Below, in pieces: positions 1 to 6,157 of a DNA stretch of 7,620 nt (position 1 is its first letter; each line of letters opens with the position of its first letter). The notes under the pieces were generated by a model. The model was given only the letters and a program-made list of their open reading frames with translations, searched no databases and was not told the DNA's origin. Both the position numbers and the translations under genes were made by a program. Origin of the DNA: Planctomycetota bacterium (GTDB taxonomy: Bacteria; Planctomycetota; UBA11346); contig CANIXE010000102.1 of the NCBI GenBank assembly GCA_947470885.1, positions 1 to 7,620 on the forward strand, written 5' to 3'.

Positions 1-705
1 ATGGACTGCAACGCCGGCAGCCACGGCAAGGCCTTCGCCACCAACTTCAACCCCGAAATCAACATCCGGGAGATCACCGCCAAGGGCAAGTTCTGGGAGC
101 AGGGCGCGTGGAAGGAGACCGACCCCCTGTCGGTCCACACCAGCTTCGACTTCGCCGAATGCGGGCCCAAAGACATGTACCTGATGTACCACGAGGAGCT
201 GGAATCCCTCGTTCAGAACATCAAGGGCCTGAAGCGAATCCGCTTCTGGATGACCTTCGGCCAGGCGTACCTGACCCACCTGAAGGTCCTGGAAAACGTC
301 GGCATGACTTCGATCAAGCCGGTGATGTACGAAGGTCGGGAGATCGTCCCCCTGCAGTTCTTGAAGGCGGTCCTGCCGATCCCGGAAAGCCTGGGCGAGA
401 ACTACAGCGGCAAGACCAACATCGGCTGCTGGATCGAGGGTCTGAAGGACGGCCAGTTCAAGCGCTACTACATCTACAACGTCTGCGACCACGCCGCCTG
501 CTACAAGGAAGTGCGTAGCCAGGCCATCAGCTACACCACCGCGGTCCCCGCGGTCCTCGGTGCCAAGCTCCTCCTCCAGGGCGCGTGGAAGAAGCCCGGC
601 GTGTGGAACGTCGAACAGATGGATCCGGATCCGTTCATGGCCGCCATCGGCCCCATGGGCCTGCCCTGGGTCGAAACCACCCCCACCGGCCCCTTGCCGA
701 TCTGA
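1..705 (+). CDS. Carboxynorspermidine/carboxyspermidine dehydrogenase, C-terminal part (5' end outside window)
   Basis: The protein belongs to the saccharopine dehydrogenase (Lys1-like) family. The carboxynorspermidine branch uses NADPH to condense a diamine (putrescine or 1,3-diaminopropane) with L-aspartate semialdehyde, giving carboxyspermidine or carboxynorspermidine in the cytoplasm. The 234 visible residues match the family's C-terminal substrate-binding and dimerisation half: an NFNPEINIREI segment near residues 16-26, FWEQGAW near 31-37, and a terminal block GAKLLLQGAWKKPGVWN followed by MDPDPFM. Full-length members are about 400 residues, so the N-terminal Rossmann domain, with its GxGxxG loop, must lie upstream. 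The ATG at position 1 is therefore probably an internal methionine, not the true start. The gene ends with TGA at 703-705. The next gene, nspC, encodes the following step, which strongly supports this assignment over a lysine-pathway saccharopine dehydrogenase. Whether the cell makes spermidine or norspermidine cannot be told from here. Confidence 0.88.
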   Translation: MDCNAGSHGKAFATNFNPEINIREITAKGKFWEQGAWKETDPLSVHTSFDFAECGPKDMYLMYHEELESLVQNIKGLKRIRFWMTFGQAYLTHLKVLENVGMTSIKPVMYEGREIVPLQFLKAVLPIPESLGENYSGKTNIGCWIEGLKDGQFKRYYIYNVCDHAACYKEVRSQAISYTTAVPAVLGAKLLLQGAWKKPGVWNVEQMDPDPFMAAIGPMGLPWVETTPTGPLPI

Positions 706-712
706 GCTAGGT

Positions 713-740
713 TTCCCCGGGACAACGAATCCCCGGGGAA
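713..740. terminator. GC-rich hairpin just after the dehydrogenase stop
   Basis: TTCCCCGGG at 713-721 pairs perfectly with CCCGGGGAA at 732-740 around a 10-nt loop, starting 7 nt after the stop codon at 705. The stem is strong enough to pause or protect a transcript. No U-tract follows on the plus strand, so it is not a classic intrinsic terminator. It could be a Rho-assisted or 3'-end-stabilising hairpin, or it may only reflect local GC richness. Confidence 0.35.
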
Positions 741-753
741 CTTGGCATGTCGA

Positions 754-833
754 AGGACCACTGGGAGCGCCGAGCGCCAGCTCGGCCCGTATGTTGCCGA
801 GCCGAGCTGGCGCTCGGCGCTCCCAGTGATCCT
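754..833. repeat. REPIN-like nested inverted repeat, copy 1
   Basis: Left arm 759-786 and right arm 801-828 are perfect reverse complements (28 nt) around a 14-nt loop. The pairing extends to 754 and 833 with one mismatch. Each arm is itself a small hairpin: GCCGAGC, loop GCCA, GCTCGGC at 769-786, mirrored at 801-818, with a GGGAG head on the outer side. Two small head-plus-hairpin units in inverted orientation is the layout of REP doublets (REPINs), which are moved by RAYT-type Y1 transposases. The arm core recurs at 2210-2312, so this is a dispersed family and not a one-off hairpin. In a transcript the 80 nt would fold into a very stable stem between the two polyamine genes, and could attenuate or process their message. 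The assignment to a REP-type family is inference. Confidence 0.75.
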
Positions 834-887
834 CGTTTGCTGAATGCCTTTTTTCTCCGCCCAACGCACCGCATTGGACCCAGCCCC

Positions 888-2078
888 ATGGCGATCCCCG
901 AGACCGACATCCGCGACCTGGACTGGGCCACGGTGCCCGGCGCCTGCTTCGTCGTCGACCTGCGCCTGCTGGAGCGGAATGCCCGCCTCCTCAGCCGGGT
1001 CCGACGTGAAGCCGGCTGCAAGGTCCTGGCGGCGTTGAAGGGATTCTCCATGTGGAGCACCTTCGACGTGCTCCGGCCCCACCTGGACGGGGCCTGCGCC
1101 TCGGGGCCCATCGAGGCCCAGCTGGCCCGGGAGGAGTTCGCCCAGGATCGCTTTGGCGTGAAGGAAGTGCACACCTACGCCCCGGCGTTCAGCGTCGAAG
1201 ACATCCACGAGACCCTGCCCCTGACCGACCACCTGGTGTTCAATTCCCCGGCCCAGGTGGCGAAATTTCTGCCCCTGGTCCGGGAGTACGAACGCACCAG
1301 CGGCCGGCACATCGACATCGGCCTGCGCACCAACCCGGAATACTCCGAGGTGGACGTCGAACTGTACAACCCCTGCGCCCTGGGTTCCCGCCTGGGCTCC
1401 CGCCGGGTAGTAGTGGGGGCGACCCTGCCGGAGGGCGTCAGCGGCCTGCATTTCCACGTGATGTGCGAACAAGGCGCGGATGTGCTGGAACGGGTTCTGG
1501 GCCACTTCGAAGACCGGTTCGGCGACCTGCTGCCCCACTGCCGCTGGGTGAATTTCGGCGGCGGCCACCACATCACCAAGCCGGGCTACGACATCGACCT
1601 GCTGGTGCGGGTGATCCGGGGCTTCCGCGCCCGACATCCCCACCTGACCGTGTACCTGGAACCCGGCGAGGCCATCGCCCTGAACACCGGCGTTCTGGTG
1701 GCGACGGTTCAAGACATCATCGAGAACGGCGTGAAAGTTGCGGTCCTGGATGTGTCGGCCACCGCCCACATGCCCGATACCCTGGAAATGCCGTACCGGC
1801 CCACCATCCACGGAGCCGGCGATCCCGGAGCCACGCCCCACACCTACCGCCTGGGGGGGCCGACCTGCCTGGCCGGCGACGTCATGGGAGACTGGTCGTT
1901 CCCCAAGGCCCTGGTCCCCGGGGACCGCCTGGTATTCGCCGACATGGCCCACTACACGATGGTGAAAACCACGATGTTTAACGGGGTGAAGCACCCCTCC
2001 CTGGCCACCTGGAATGGCAAGGAACTCAAGGTCGTCCGCAAATTCACCTACCAGGACTACCGCAACCGCCTGTCGTGA
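888..2078 (+). CDS. nspC: Carboxynorspermidine (carboxyspermidine) decarboxylase NspC
   Basis: This is a PLP-dependent, alanine-racemase-fold decarboxylase that converts carboxynorspermidine/carboxyspermidine to norspermidine/spermidine plus CO2. It has 396 residues, close to the family's usual 380 or so. Visible landmarks are K51 in LAALKGF (expected PLP Schiff base), H190 in HVMCE, the glycine-rich phosphate loop GGGHHIT (224-230), LEPGEA (257-262), GGPTCLAGDVMGD (323-335) with the catalytic-type C327 and D331, and DMAHYTM (352-358) with Y356 near the cofactor. I chose the ATG at 888 because the protein then opens with a normal family N-terminus (VPGACFVVD). An in-frame ATG at 747 would add 47 residues that simply translate the inverted repeat at 754-833. 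No clear Shine-Dalgarno precedes 888. It follows the dehydrogenase for the preceding step by 182 bp, probably in one transcript. Confidence 0.94.
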   Translation: MAIPETDIRDLDWATVPGACFVVDLRLLERNARLLSRVRREAGCKVLAALKGFSMWSTFDVLRPHLDGACASGPIEAQLAREEFAQDRFGVKEVHTYAPAFSVEDIHETLPLTDHLVFNSPAQVAKFLPLVREYERTSGRHIDIGLRTNPEYSEVDVELYNPCALGSRLGSRRVVVGATLPEGVSGLHFHVMCEQGADVLERVLGHFEDRFGDLLPHCRWVNFGGGHHITKPGYDIDLLVRVIRGFRARHPHLTVYLEPGEAIALNTGVLVATVQDIIENGVKVAVLDVSATAHMPDTLEMPYRPTIHGAGDPGATPHTYRLGGPTCLAGDVMGDWSFPKALVPGDRLVFADMAHYTMVKTTMFNGVKHPSLATWNGKELKVVRKFTYQDYRNRLS

Positions 2079-2121
2079 ATCCCCAACACGGGAAACCGAT
2101 CACCACCGTCTGCCCAGGAAA

Positions 2122-2256
2122 TCATTTCTTGAGCAGACGCCGGATCGCAGACAGCTCCTCAAGAAGCCACTCCCGGAGAAACCGACGCCGGGCCGTGGAC
2201 AGCTCGCTGGGAGCGCCGAGCGCCAGCTCGGCTTCGGGGCGATTTTCGCGAAGAAT
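2122..2256 (-). pseudogene. Possible gene remnant: start-less reading frame with a protein-like C-terminus
   Basis: On the minus strand, a frame bounded by an upstream TGA (2257-2259) and ending at TGA (2122-2124) reads through the left arm of the second inverted repeat. It then gives about 25 residues ending FLREWLLEELSAIRRLLKK. That tail is a charged, amphipathic, helix-like stretch unlike the low-complexity products of most off-frame reading in this DNA. The frame has no ATG, GTG or TTG start. The simplest reading is the 3' remnant of a gene cut off or replaced by the repeat. Chance is a real alternative for so short a stretch, and no family is recognised. Confidence 0.3.
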
Positions 2257-2312
2257 TCAACGTCAGTCGTCAGTAGACGCACAACCGAGGCCGAGCTGGC
2301 GCTCGGCGCTCC
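2207..2312. repeat. REPIN-like nested inverted repeat, copy 2
   Basis: Arm 2210-2232 is the perfect reverse complement of 2290-2312 (23 nt), and both match the arm core of copy 1. Here the spacer is 57 nt (2233-2289) instead of 14. Each arm contains the same small hairpin, GCCGAGC-GCCA-GCTCGGC, at 2215-2232 and mirrored at 2290-2307. The left side keeps the outer CTGGGAG head while the right side stops at GCTCC, so the right end is slightly shorter. The spacer contains a TTCGCGAA palindrome (2245-2252) and a GTCAGT direct repeat (2262-2274) and shares nothing obvious with the copy 1 loop. The element sits between convergent genes and ends 9 nt from the stop of the minus-strand dehydrogenase. 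It could serve as a two-way transcript end. Confidence 0.75.
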
Positions 2313-2321
2313 AAACAGCCT

Positions 2322-3962
2322 TCACTTGCCCTTGGCGACCTTGAGCAGCTCCAGCTCGGCGGCCTTGCTCCAGCCGCCGTTGTCCAGCTTGCTGGCGAGG
2401 GTCGGGAAGCGGGCCACCAAGGCGTCCAGCTCCAGCAGGGGCAGGTCGGTCAGTTCCGGGTACACCAGGATCTTGCCCGGAATGGTGCCGGCCTTCACCG
2501 CCTGCAGGCCGAGGATCGCCCCGGCCATGCCGCTCACCGCGGCGACGGACAGGTTGGTGTCCAGACTGTTGCCCAGGACCTTGCCCAGGACGGCATTCAT
2601 ATCGTCCATGGTGGAACCGCTGGTACCGATCAGGTACAGACTACGGCCAATGTACAGATCGAGGTCGATGTGTTCCCAGATATCCGCGGCGATCCCAGCG
2701 AAAATGTTGATGATGCCCTTGGGCCGGCTGGCGTTCACCGCGGTGCTCACCAGGGAGGGCACCGGGACCATGATCATGGTGTAGTCGGGGTAGGCCGCCG
2801 GCGAATCCACGGTGGCGTCATAGCAGCGGAGCTGCACGCCCCGGCTGAGGGCCACGGGCTCGGCCTTCTGGCGCAGGGCTTCAACCCGGACGCCATTGCG
2901 GTCCCCCGCCTCGATGCTCAGGCCGCGACCCAAGCTGGCCAGGCGAATGGTGGCCATCGCCCCCATCGGACCGGCAGCACCGACGATGTGCACATGGTCA
3001 CCGATCCGCACTTCCCCGTTGCTGGGGATCCGGGCATAGGCGTCCGCCGGGCGGGATCCCGGATGACCGACGATGCGCACATTGCCGTAATGCACCCGAC
3101 CCACGGGCAGGCGCACGGTCCGGCGGTAGCGGCTGCCGGCGCAGGCGAGGACGGCGATGCCGCCCACAGCCAACAACGGCAGGACCTGATCCAGTAGATC
3201 ACCGTCGGTACCGACGACGATCAGGTCGTCGACGCTGGCGGGCTTCAGCTCGGCCAGCGTCGTGGGAGTGAAGCCATGGAGATCGGTACCCAGGGCCAGG
3301 GTCTTGGCGGGAAGGTTGAAATCCAGGCCGGCGAGCTCGCCCAAGCCGAACTTCACCCCGGGGGCCACCACCAGCAGGGTAATGCCACCCTTCTTCAGGG
3401 TCCGGCGTTCCCGGTTGATGAAGGCATCCTCAACACAGGCCCAGGGTTCCACGAGGGCCAGCTGGCTGGCGCCCCGGTCATCGGGCACCGGGATCAGATA
3501 GCTGGTGCCATCCTTGGCGACGGTGACCCGTTCATCCAGAAGAACGTACTCCTGGAGGCCGCCCTCAAAGTTGTAGCCGAAGGCGCCGTTGGAGCTGGCG
3601 GTCTTGAGGTCCCGCCAGTCTGCCTGGACGAGGTAACGCTTGCCAGATTCCACCGATGTCACCTTGGCGCCGGTGGCAAGGACGCGGACGACCACCTCGT
3701 GGCCGGGGACGGTGGGCCGGCCCTCGGGGACGTAGCTGGCGATGTCAGCCAGGACCTCGGCACCCAGATGGGCCAGCACGGGGCCCTTCCGGGCGTGGCC
3801 GCTGAACTGATGCAGGAGCTTCATGTCCGACTGGCATAGGCCGACGCATTCCACCTTACCCAGGATCTGGGTCGGACCCGGGGTCGGAACCGGCTTAGCG
3901 GCAGTGAGGGCGAGCTGGTCGGGGCCGACGAGCTGAATGGCGGTCTGGGTTGCAGGGGTCAT
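2322..3962 (-). CDS. Zinc-type medium-chain (alcohol/polyol) dehydrogenase, enlarged with two Rossmann-like segments
   Basis: The N-terminal GroES-like catalytic domain (about residues 5-180) carries C43 in VGLCQSD, H88-E89 in VPGHEVV, FEGGLQEYV (132-140) and LVEPWAC (170-176). These are the positions of the catalytic-zinc ligands in sorbitol/threonine-type dehydrogenases. The four-cysteine structural zinc lobe is absent. A conventional cofactor domain with GAAGPMG (328-334) and an acidic D at the end of the next strand, suggesting NAD(H), begins only near residue 322. Between these parts lies an extra region (about 190-300) that reads like a second, loop-degenerate Rossmann fold (VDDLIVVGTDG, then VGGIAVLACAG). 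At 546 residues it exceeds the usual 340-410. The GPMG motif recalls L-sorbose-1-phosphate reductase (SorE-like) enzymes, but the substrate cannot be assigned. It stands alone on the minus strand. Start ATG is at 3962-3960, with no clear ribosome-binding site. Confidence 0.82.
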   Translation of the reverse strand: MTPATQTAIQLVGPDQLALTAAKPVPTPGPTQILGKVECVGLCQSDMKLLHQFSGHARKGPVLAHLGAEVLADIASYVPEGRPTVPGHEVVVRVLATGAKVTSVESGKRYLVQADWRDLKTASSNGAFGYNFEGGLQEYVLLDERVTVAKDGTSYLIPVPDDRGASQLALVEPWACVEDAFINRERRTLKKGGITLLVVAPGVKFGLGELAGLDFNLPAKTLALGTDLHGFTPTTLAELKPASVDDLIVVGTDGDLLDQVLPLLAVGGIAVLACAGSRYRRTVRLPVGRVHYGNVRIVGHPGSRPADAYARIPSNGEVRIGDHVHIVGAAGPMGAMATIRLASLGRGLSIEAGDRNGVRVEALRQKAEPVALSRGVQLRCYDATVDSPAAYPDYTMIMVPVPSLVSTAVNASRPKGIINIFAGIAADIWEHIDLDLYIGRSLYLIGTSGSTMDDMNAVLGKVLGNSLDTNLSVAAVSGMAGAILGLQAVKAGTIPGKILVYPELTDLPLLELDALVARFPTLASKLDNGGWSKAAELELLKVAKGK

Positions 3963-3973
3963 GGTGCGGAAAG

Positions 3974-3979
3974 GCTATA
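3974..3979 (-). promoter_or_regulatory. Possible -10 element for the minus-strand dehydrogenase
   Basis: On the minus strand this reads TATAGC, within GAATATAGCC, a short AT-rich patch in very GC-rich DNA 11 nt upstream of the ATG. If used, transcription would begin only a few bases before the start codon, which fits the missing Shine-Dalgarno (a near-leaderless message). No convincing -35 hexamer sits at the usual spacing, so this is a weak call. Confidence 0.2.
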
Positions 3980-4013
3980 TTCCCGGGGCTGCAGCGGAAG
4001 ATTGAAACCGACT

Positions 4014-4040
4014 TGTTCGCTTTTCCTGGCGAAGCGAACA
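4014..4040. promoter_or_regulatory. Dyad in the divergent intergenic region, possible operator
   Basis: TGTTCGCTT (4014-4022) and AAGCGAACA (4032-4040) are perfect reverse complements with a 9-nt spacer. The dyad lies in the 197-bp gap between the divergently transcribed dehydrogenase and FHA gene. A 9+9+9 layout is a plausible dimeric-regulator site. Further GAACA motifs follow at 4045-4049 and 4058-4062. No regulator gene is visible in the window, so the partner is unknown; a transcript hairpin is an alternative. Confidence 0.4.
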
Positions 4041-4111
4041 CAGGGAACACCAGAGGGGAACATGGGCCACCACTCGCCCAGACCGCCGGGGGTATGCTGC
4101 CCCAGGGCGCG

Positions 4112-4136
4112 TTGACCGCCCCAGATGACCTATACC
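4112..4136 (+). promoter_or_regulatory. Weak promoter-like hexamers upstream of the FHA operon
   Basis: TTGACC (4112-4117) resembles a -35 box and TATACC (4131-4136) a -10 box, placed 24 nt before the ATG at 4160. They are only 13 nt apart, short of the usual 16-18, so they may not work together. Some promoter for the five-gene operon should lie within 3963-4159, as the upstream gene runs the other way. Confidence 0.2.
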
Positions 4137-4148
4137 GTCATCGGCCCC

Positions 4149-4152
4149 GGAG
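4149..4152 (+). promoter_or_regulatory. Shine-Dalgarno GGAG for the FHA gene
   Basis: GGAG lies 7 nt before ATG 4160 and is the only clear Shine-Dalgarno among the gene starts in this window. It decides the start against longer upstream frames. Confidence 0.55.
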
Positions 4153-4159
4153 TTGCCCC

Positions 4160-4840
4160 ATGGCCAAGATCACCGTCATGTTCGGCTCGAATGTCGAGTC
4201 CGAACACACCCTGGAGAAGGACGAAGCCCGCATCGGCCGCTCCATGGAATGCGACATTGTTGTCGACAATCTGGGCATCAGCCGGCACCACCTCTCGATC
4301 GTCAAGGATCCTGCGGGCTGGGTCGCGGTGGATGGCGGTTCGAACAACGGCACGTTCATCAACGGCAAGAAGATCAGCCGCCACCTGCTCAAGGAAGGCG
4401 ACCGGATCGTCCTCGGCAAACACAGCCTGGTATTCGATGCCAACGGCTTCGCTTCGGCGACCAAAACCGGCAAGAAGACCGCCGCCAGCATGGGCGGTGA
4501 AATGACCATGTTCGTCGACCAATCGGCCCTGGCCAAGGCCATGGCCGAAGGGGGCAAGCGGATGGTCATCAGCCTGGACCAGGGCGGTCGCGAGGTGCTG
4601 ATCCAACTAACCCGGGATGAAACCACCGTGGGCAACTCGGCCGACATCCCGGCCAAGGGCTTCCTGGTCAAACCGGTCCAGGCTCGGATCATCAAGACCA
4701 CCAACGGCCACCGGGTTCGCGCCGAGGGCGGCTGGCGCTCGGTCAAGGTCAATGGCGGCAAGATTTCTGGAGAACGGGACCTGCGGGCGGGTGATGTGGT
4801 CACCATCGCCGGTGCCCGGCTAACCTACAAGCAAGCGTGA
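4160..4840 (+). CDS. Tandem FHA-domain protein (intact first domain, degenerate second)
   Basis: This 226-residue protein looks cytoplasmic; no signal or membrane segment is seen. Residues 1-95 form a complete FHA domain, a phosphothreonine-peptide binding module, with the expected G26-R27-S28, S41-R42-H43 and N63-G64-T65 motifs and the INGKKI and LKEGDRIVLG strands. A linker (about 96-132) follows. Residues 133-226 repeat the same strand order: TVGNSADI against RIGRSMECDI, PVQARI against SRHHLSI, VKVNGGKI against TFINGKKI, and LRAGDVVTIAGARLTY against LKEGDRIVLGKHSLVF. In this copy the Arg, Ser and Asn that contact phosphate are missing, so it probably does not bind phosphopeptide. I chose ATG 4160 because the fold begins there and GGAG lies 7 nt upstream (4149-4152); longer in-frame starts add unrelated sequence. 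It heads the operon and overlaps the next gene by 4 nt. A Ser/Thr kinase partner is expected but not in the window. Confidence 0.9.
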   Translation: MAKITVMFGSNVESEHTLEKDEARIGRSMECDIVVDNLGISRHHLSIVKDPAGWVAVDGGSNNGTFINGKKISRHLLKEGDRIVLGKHSLVFDANGFASATKTGKKTAASMGGEMTMFVDQSALAKAMAEGGKRMVISLDQGGREVLIQLTRDETTVGNSADIPAKGFLVKPVQARIIKTTNGHRVRAEGGWRSVKVNGGKISGERDLRAGDVVTIAGARLTYKQA

Positions 4841-5322
4841 ACCGCCTTCGCCTGGCCGGCCACGGCTTATTGCCCCGGAACGTCCTGGGCTGTGTTGCCC
4901 TCTTCTGTGCTGCCATTTTTATCGGCGGCTGCAGCGGCGATTCCCGGGGTCAGGCAGTAAAAATCCCGCCGGCCTACCGCCCAGAAGGTTTTCCGGACAT
5001 CGCCCTGGAACGCCTCCGGGGCTACCGCCTGGATCCCGACGAGGAGCCCTTGGCCCTGGCCTATGCCAACGGAGCCCTACGGCGGTTCCACGTAACCTTC
5101 CAGACCAAGGACAGCGATGAACCCGAGGATCCCGTGCGGGTTCGGGACCGCTTGGCTGGCGGGCTGACCGAACAGGGCTGGACCCGGACCTCCCCCGCTG
5201 GAGCTCCGGCAACCGCCCCCGAGACCTGGAGCAAGAACCAGGAAGCCTTGACCATCATCACCGAGGCCAACAGCTCCCGTTTGAAGATCACCATCGATCT
5301 GGCCTCCACCCGTCCGCTTTGA
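4837..5322 (+). CDS. Small predicted lipoprotein, unknown function
   Basis: This 161-residue protein has a lipoprotein signal peptide: basic N-terminus (R3, R5, R14), hydrophobic stretch about 16-29, and lipobox I29-G30-G31-C32. C32 would be lipidated after signal peptidase II cleavage. S33 at +2 suggests the outer membrane if Lol rules apply. The mature part (about 130 residues) is polar and not recognised as a family. It holds YRPEGFPDI, a central RRFHVTFQTKD strand, DRLAGGLTEQGWTR and a final LTIITEANSSRLKITIDL strand, which suggests a small alpha/beta fold. The start is GTG at 4837, sharing GTGA with the stop of the FHA gene, so translation is probably coupled. The alternative that it starts later is unlikely because the signal peptide would be lost. 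Confidence 0.8.
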   Translation: MNRLRLAGHGLLPRNVLGCVALFCAAIFIGGCSGDSRGQAVKIPPAYRPEGFPDIALERLRGYRLDPDEEPLALAYANGALRRFHVTFQTKDSDEPEDPVRVRDRLAGGLTEQGWTRTSPAGAPATAPETWSKNQEALTIITEANSSRLKITIDLASTRPL

Positions 5323-5359
5323 TTCCACCGGTCGGGTCCAGCCCGTCCCTTGCCACCTG

Positions 5360-6157
5360 ATGACCATGTCCGACCTCGGCCCCACGACCAGCTATTCCGA
5401 TCCGTTCTACGACCGCCTGGATGCGTTCTCCCAGGAGATCCGCAAGCGCTGGTGGATCGTGGCCTTGGTGATCATCGCCACGGTCGTCGTGGTCATGGTG
5501 GTCAACAGCCGCCTCCAGCGCCATCCCGAGGCGGGCAGCGCTGCCCGCTACCTGAGCGCCCGGGCCGGCCAAGATCCCGCCGCCAGCGCCACAGCCCTGG
5601 CCAAGGTGATGGAGGACGCTGAGAACACCCCGTTTTTCCGGGCCCGGGCCGCCATCGAGGTGGTCCAGCTCAAGCTCGACACCGGCGACACCGCCGGAGC
5701 AAAGCTCGCCGCTGAACTGGCCGTAACCCAGGCCGCCCTGGCCAAGGACGCTGAACTACAGCTGGCCGCCACCATCAGCCGGGCCGCGGCGAAGCACCAG
5801 GCTGGTGACCTGGACGGCGCTCTGGCGGATTACGCCAGCGCCGAAAAGGCCGCCGGTGCCAAATACGCCGTCCACCAGCTGGAAGCCGTGGTCGGTGGCG
5901 CCCGGGTGTACGCCGCCCAGGGCAAAAAGGCCGAGGCCGTCCAGGCTCTGGAGCCCCTGCTGAGCCGCACCGATGCCGGTGCCGAGCGGCTCTTGGAAGT
6001 GGCCAAGGTCAGCTACTGGAACCTGAAGCGGAACATCGCGGAAGCCGCCGCCCCCAAGGCCGCCGCGCCCGTCGCACCTGCCGCCGCACCTGCCGTACCT
6101 GTCCCGACCGTCACTCCCCCGGCGGCCCCCACTCCGGCGGCCCCGCCCGCCAAGTGA
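5360..6157 (+). CDS. Single-pass membrane protein with TPR-like domain and Pro/Ala-rich tail
   Basis: This 265-residue protein has a short cytoplasmic N-terminus, the basic patch R28-K29-R30, and one hydrophobic segment at about 32-48, giving an N-in, C-out anchor. Residues about 55-225 are Ala-rich helical hairpins of TPR type: ARAAIEVVQLKLDTGDTAGAKLAAELA, HQAGDLDGALADYASAEKA and ARVYAAQGKKAEAVQALEPLL (each shown here only in part of the repeat set). The arrangement resembles the YfgM/TPR_21 group of membrane-anchored periplasmic TPR proteins, which act as scaffolds near the translocon. That likeness is of architecture only. Residues about 228-265 are a low-complexity Ala/Pro/Val tail. It starts 37 nt after the lipoprotein gene; ATG 5366, two codons on, is an equally possible start. 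Its stop overlaps the next gene's GTG. Confidence 0.8.
   Translation: MTMSDLGPTTSYSDPFYDRLDAFSQEIRKRWWIVALVIIATVVVVMVVNSRLQRHPEAGSAARYLSARAGQDPAASATALAKVMEDAENTPFFRARAAIEVVQLKLDTGDTAGAKLAAELAVTQAALAKDAELQLAATISRAAAKHQAGDLDGALADYASAEKAAGAKYAVHQLEAVVGGARVYAAQGKKAEAVQALEPLLSRTDAGAERLLEVAKVSYWNLKRNIAEAAAPKAAAPVAPAAAPAVPVPTVTPPAAPTPAAPPAK

Noticed and set aside
531..1994. A 487-codon open frame on the minus strand opposite nspC
   Set aside because: It is a GC-rich antisense shadow: nspC on the plus strand has all its catalytic motifs, while the minus product is His/Gly/Gln-rich with no recognisable domain.
2014..2784. A 256-codon plus-strand frame running from the end of nspC across the repeat into the dehydrogenase
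   Set aside because: It overlaps both supported genes and its middle is translated repeat; Ser/Arg-rich with no domain.
3276..3839. A 187-codon plus-strand frame antisense to the dehydrogenase
   Set aside because: Gly-rich shadow frame without a domain; the minus-strand protein shows clear zinc-dehydrogenase motifs.
3950..4159. A 70-residue N-terminal extension of the FHA protein
   Set aside because: It would begin inside the divergent gene, carries no FHA-like sequence, and a good Shine-Dalgarno sits just before ATG 4160.
4731..4742. GCTGGCGCTCGG in the FHA gene matches part of the repeat arm
   Set aside because: Only 12 nt, no second arm, and it encodes a normal part of the second FHA-like domain; most likely chance in GC-rich DNA.
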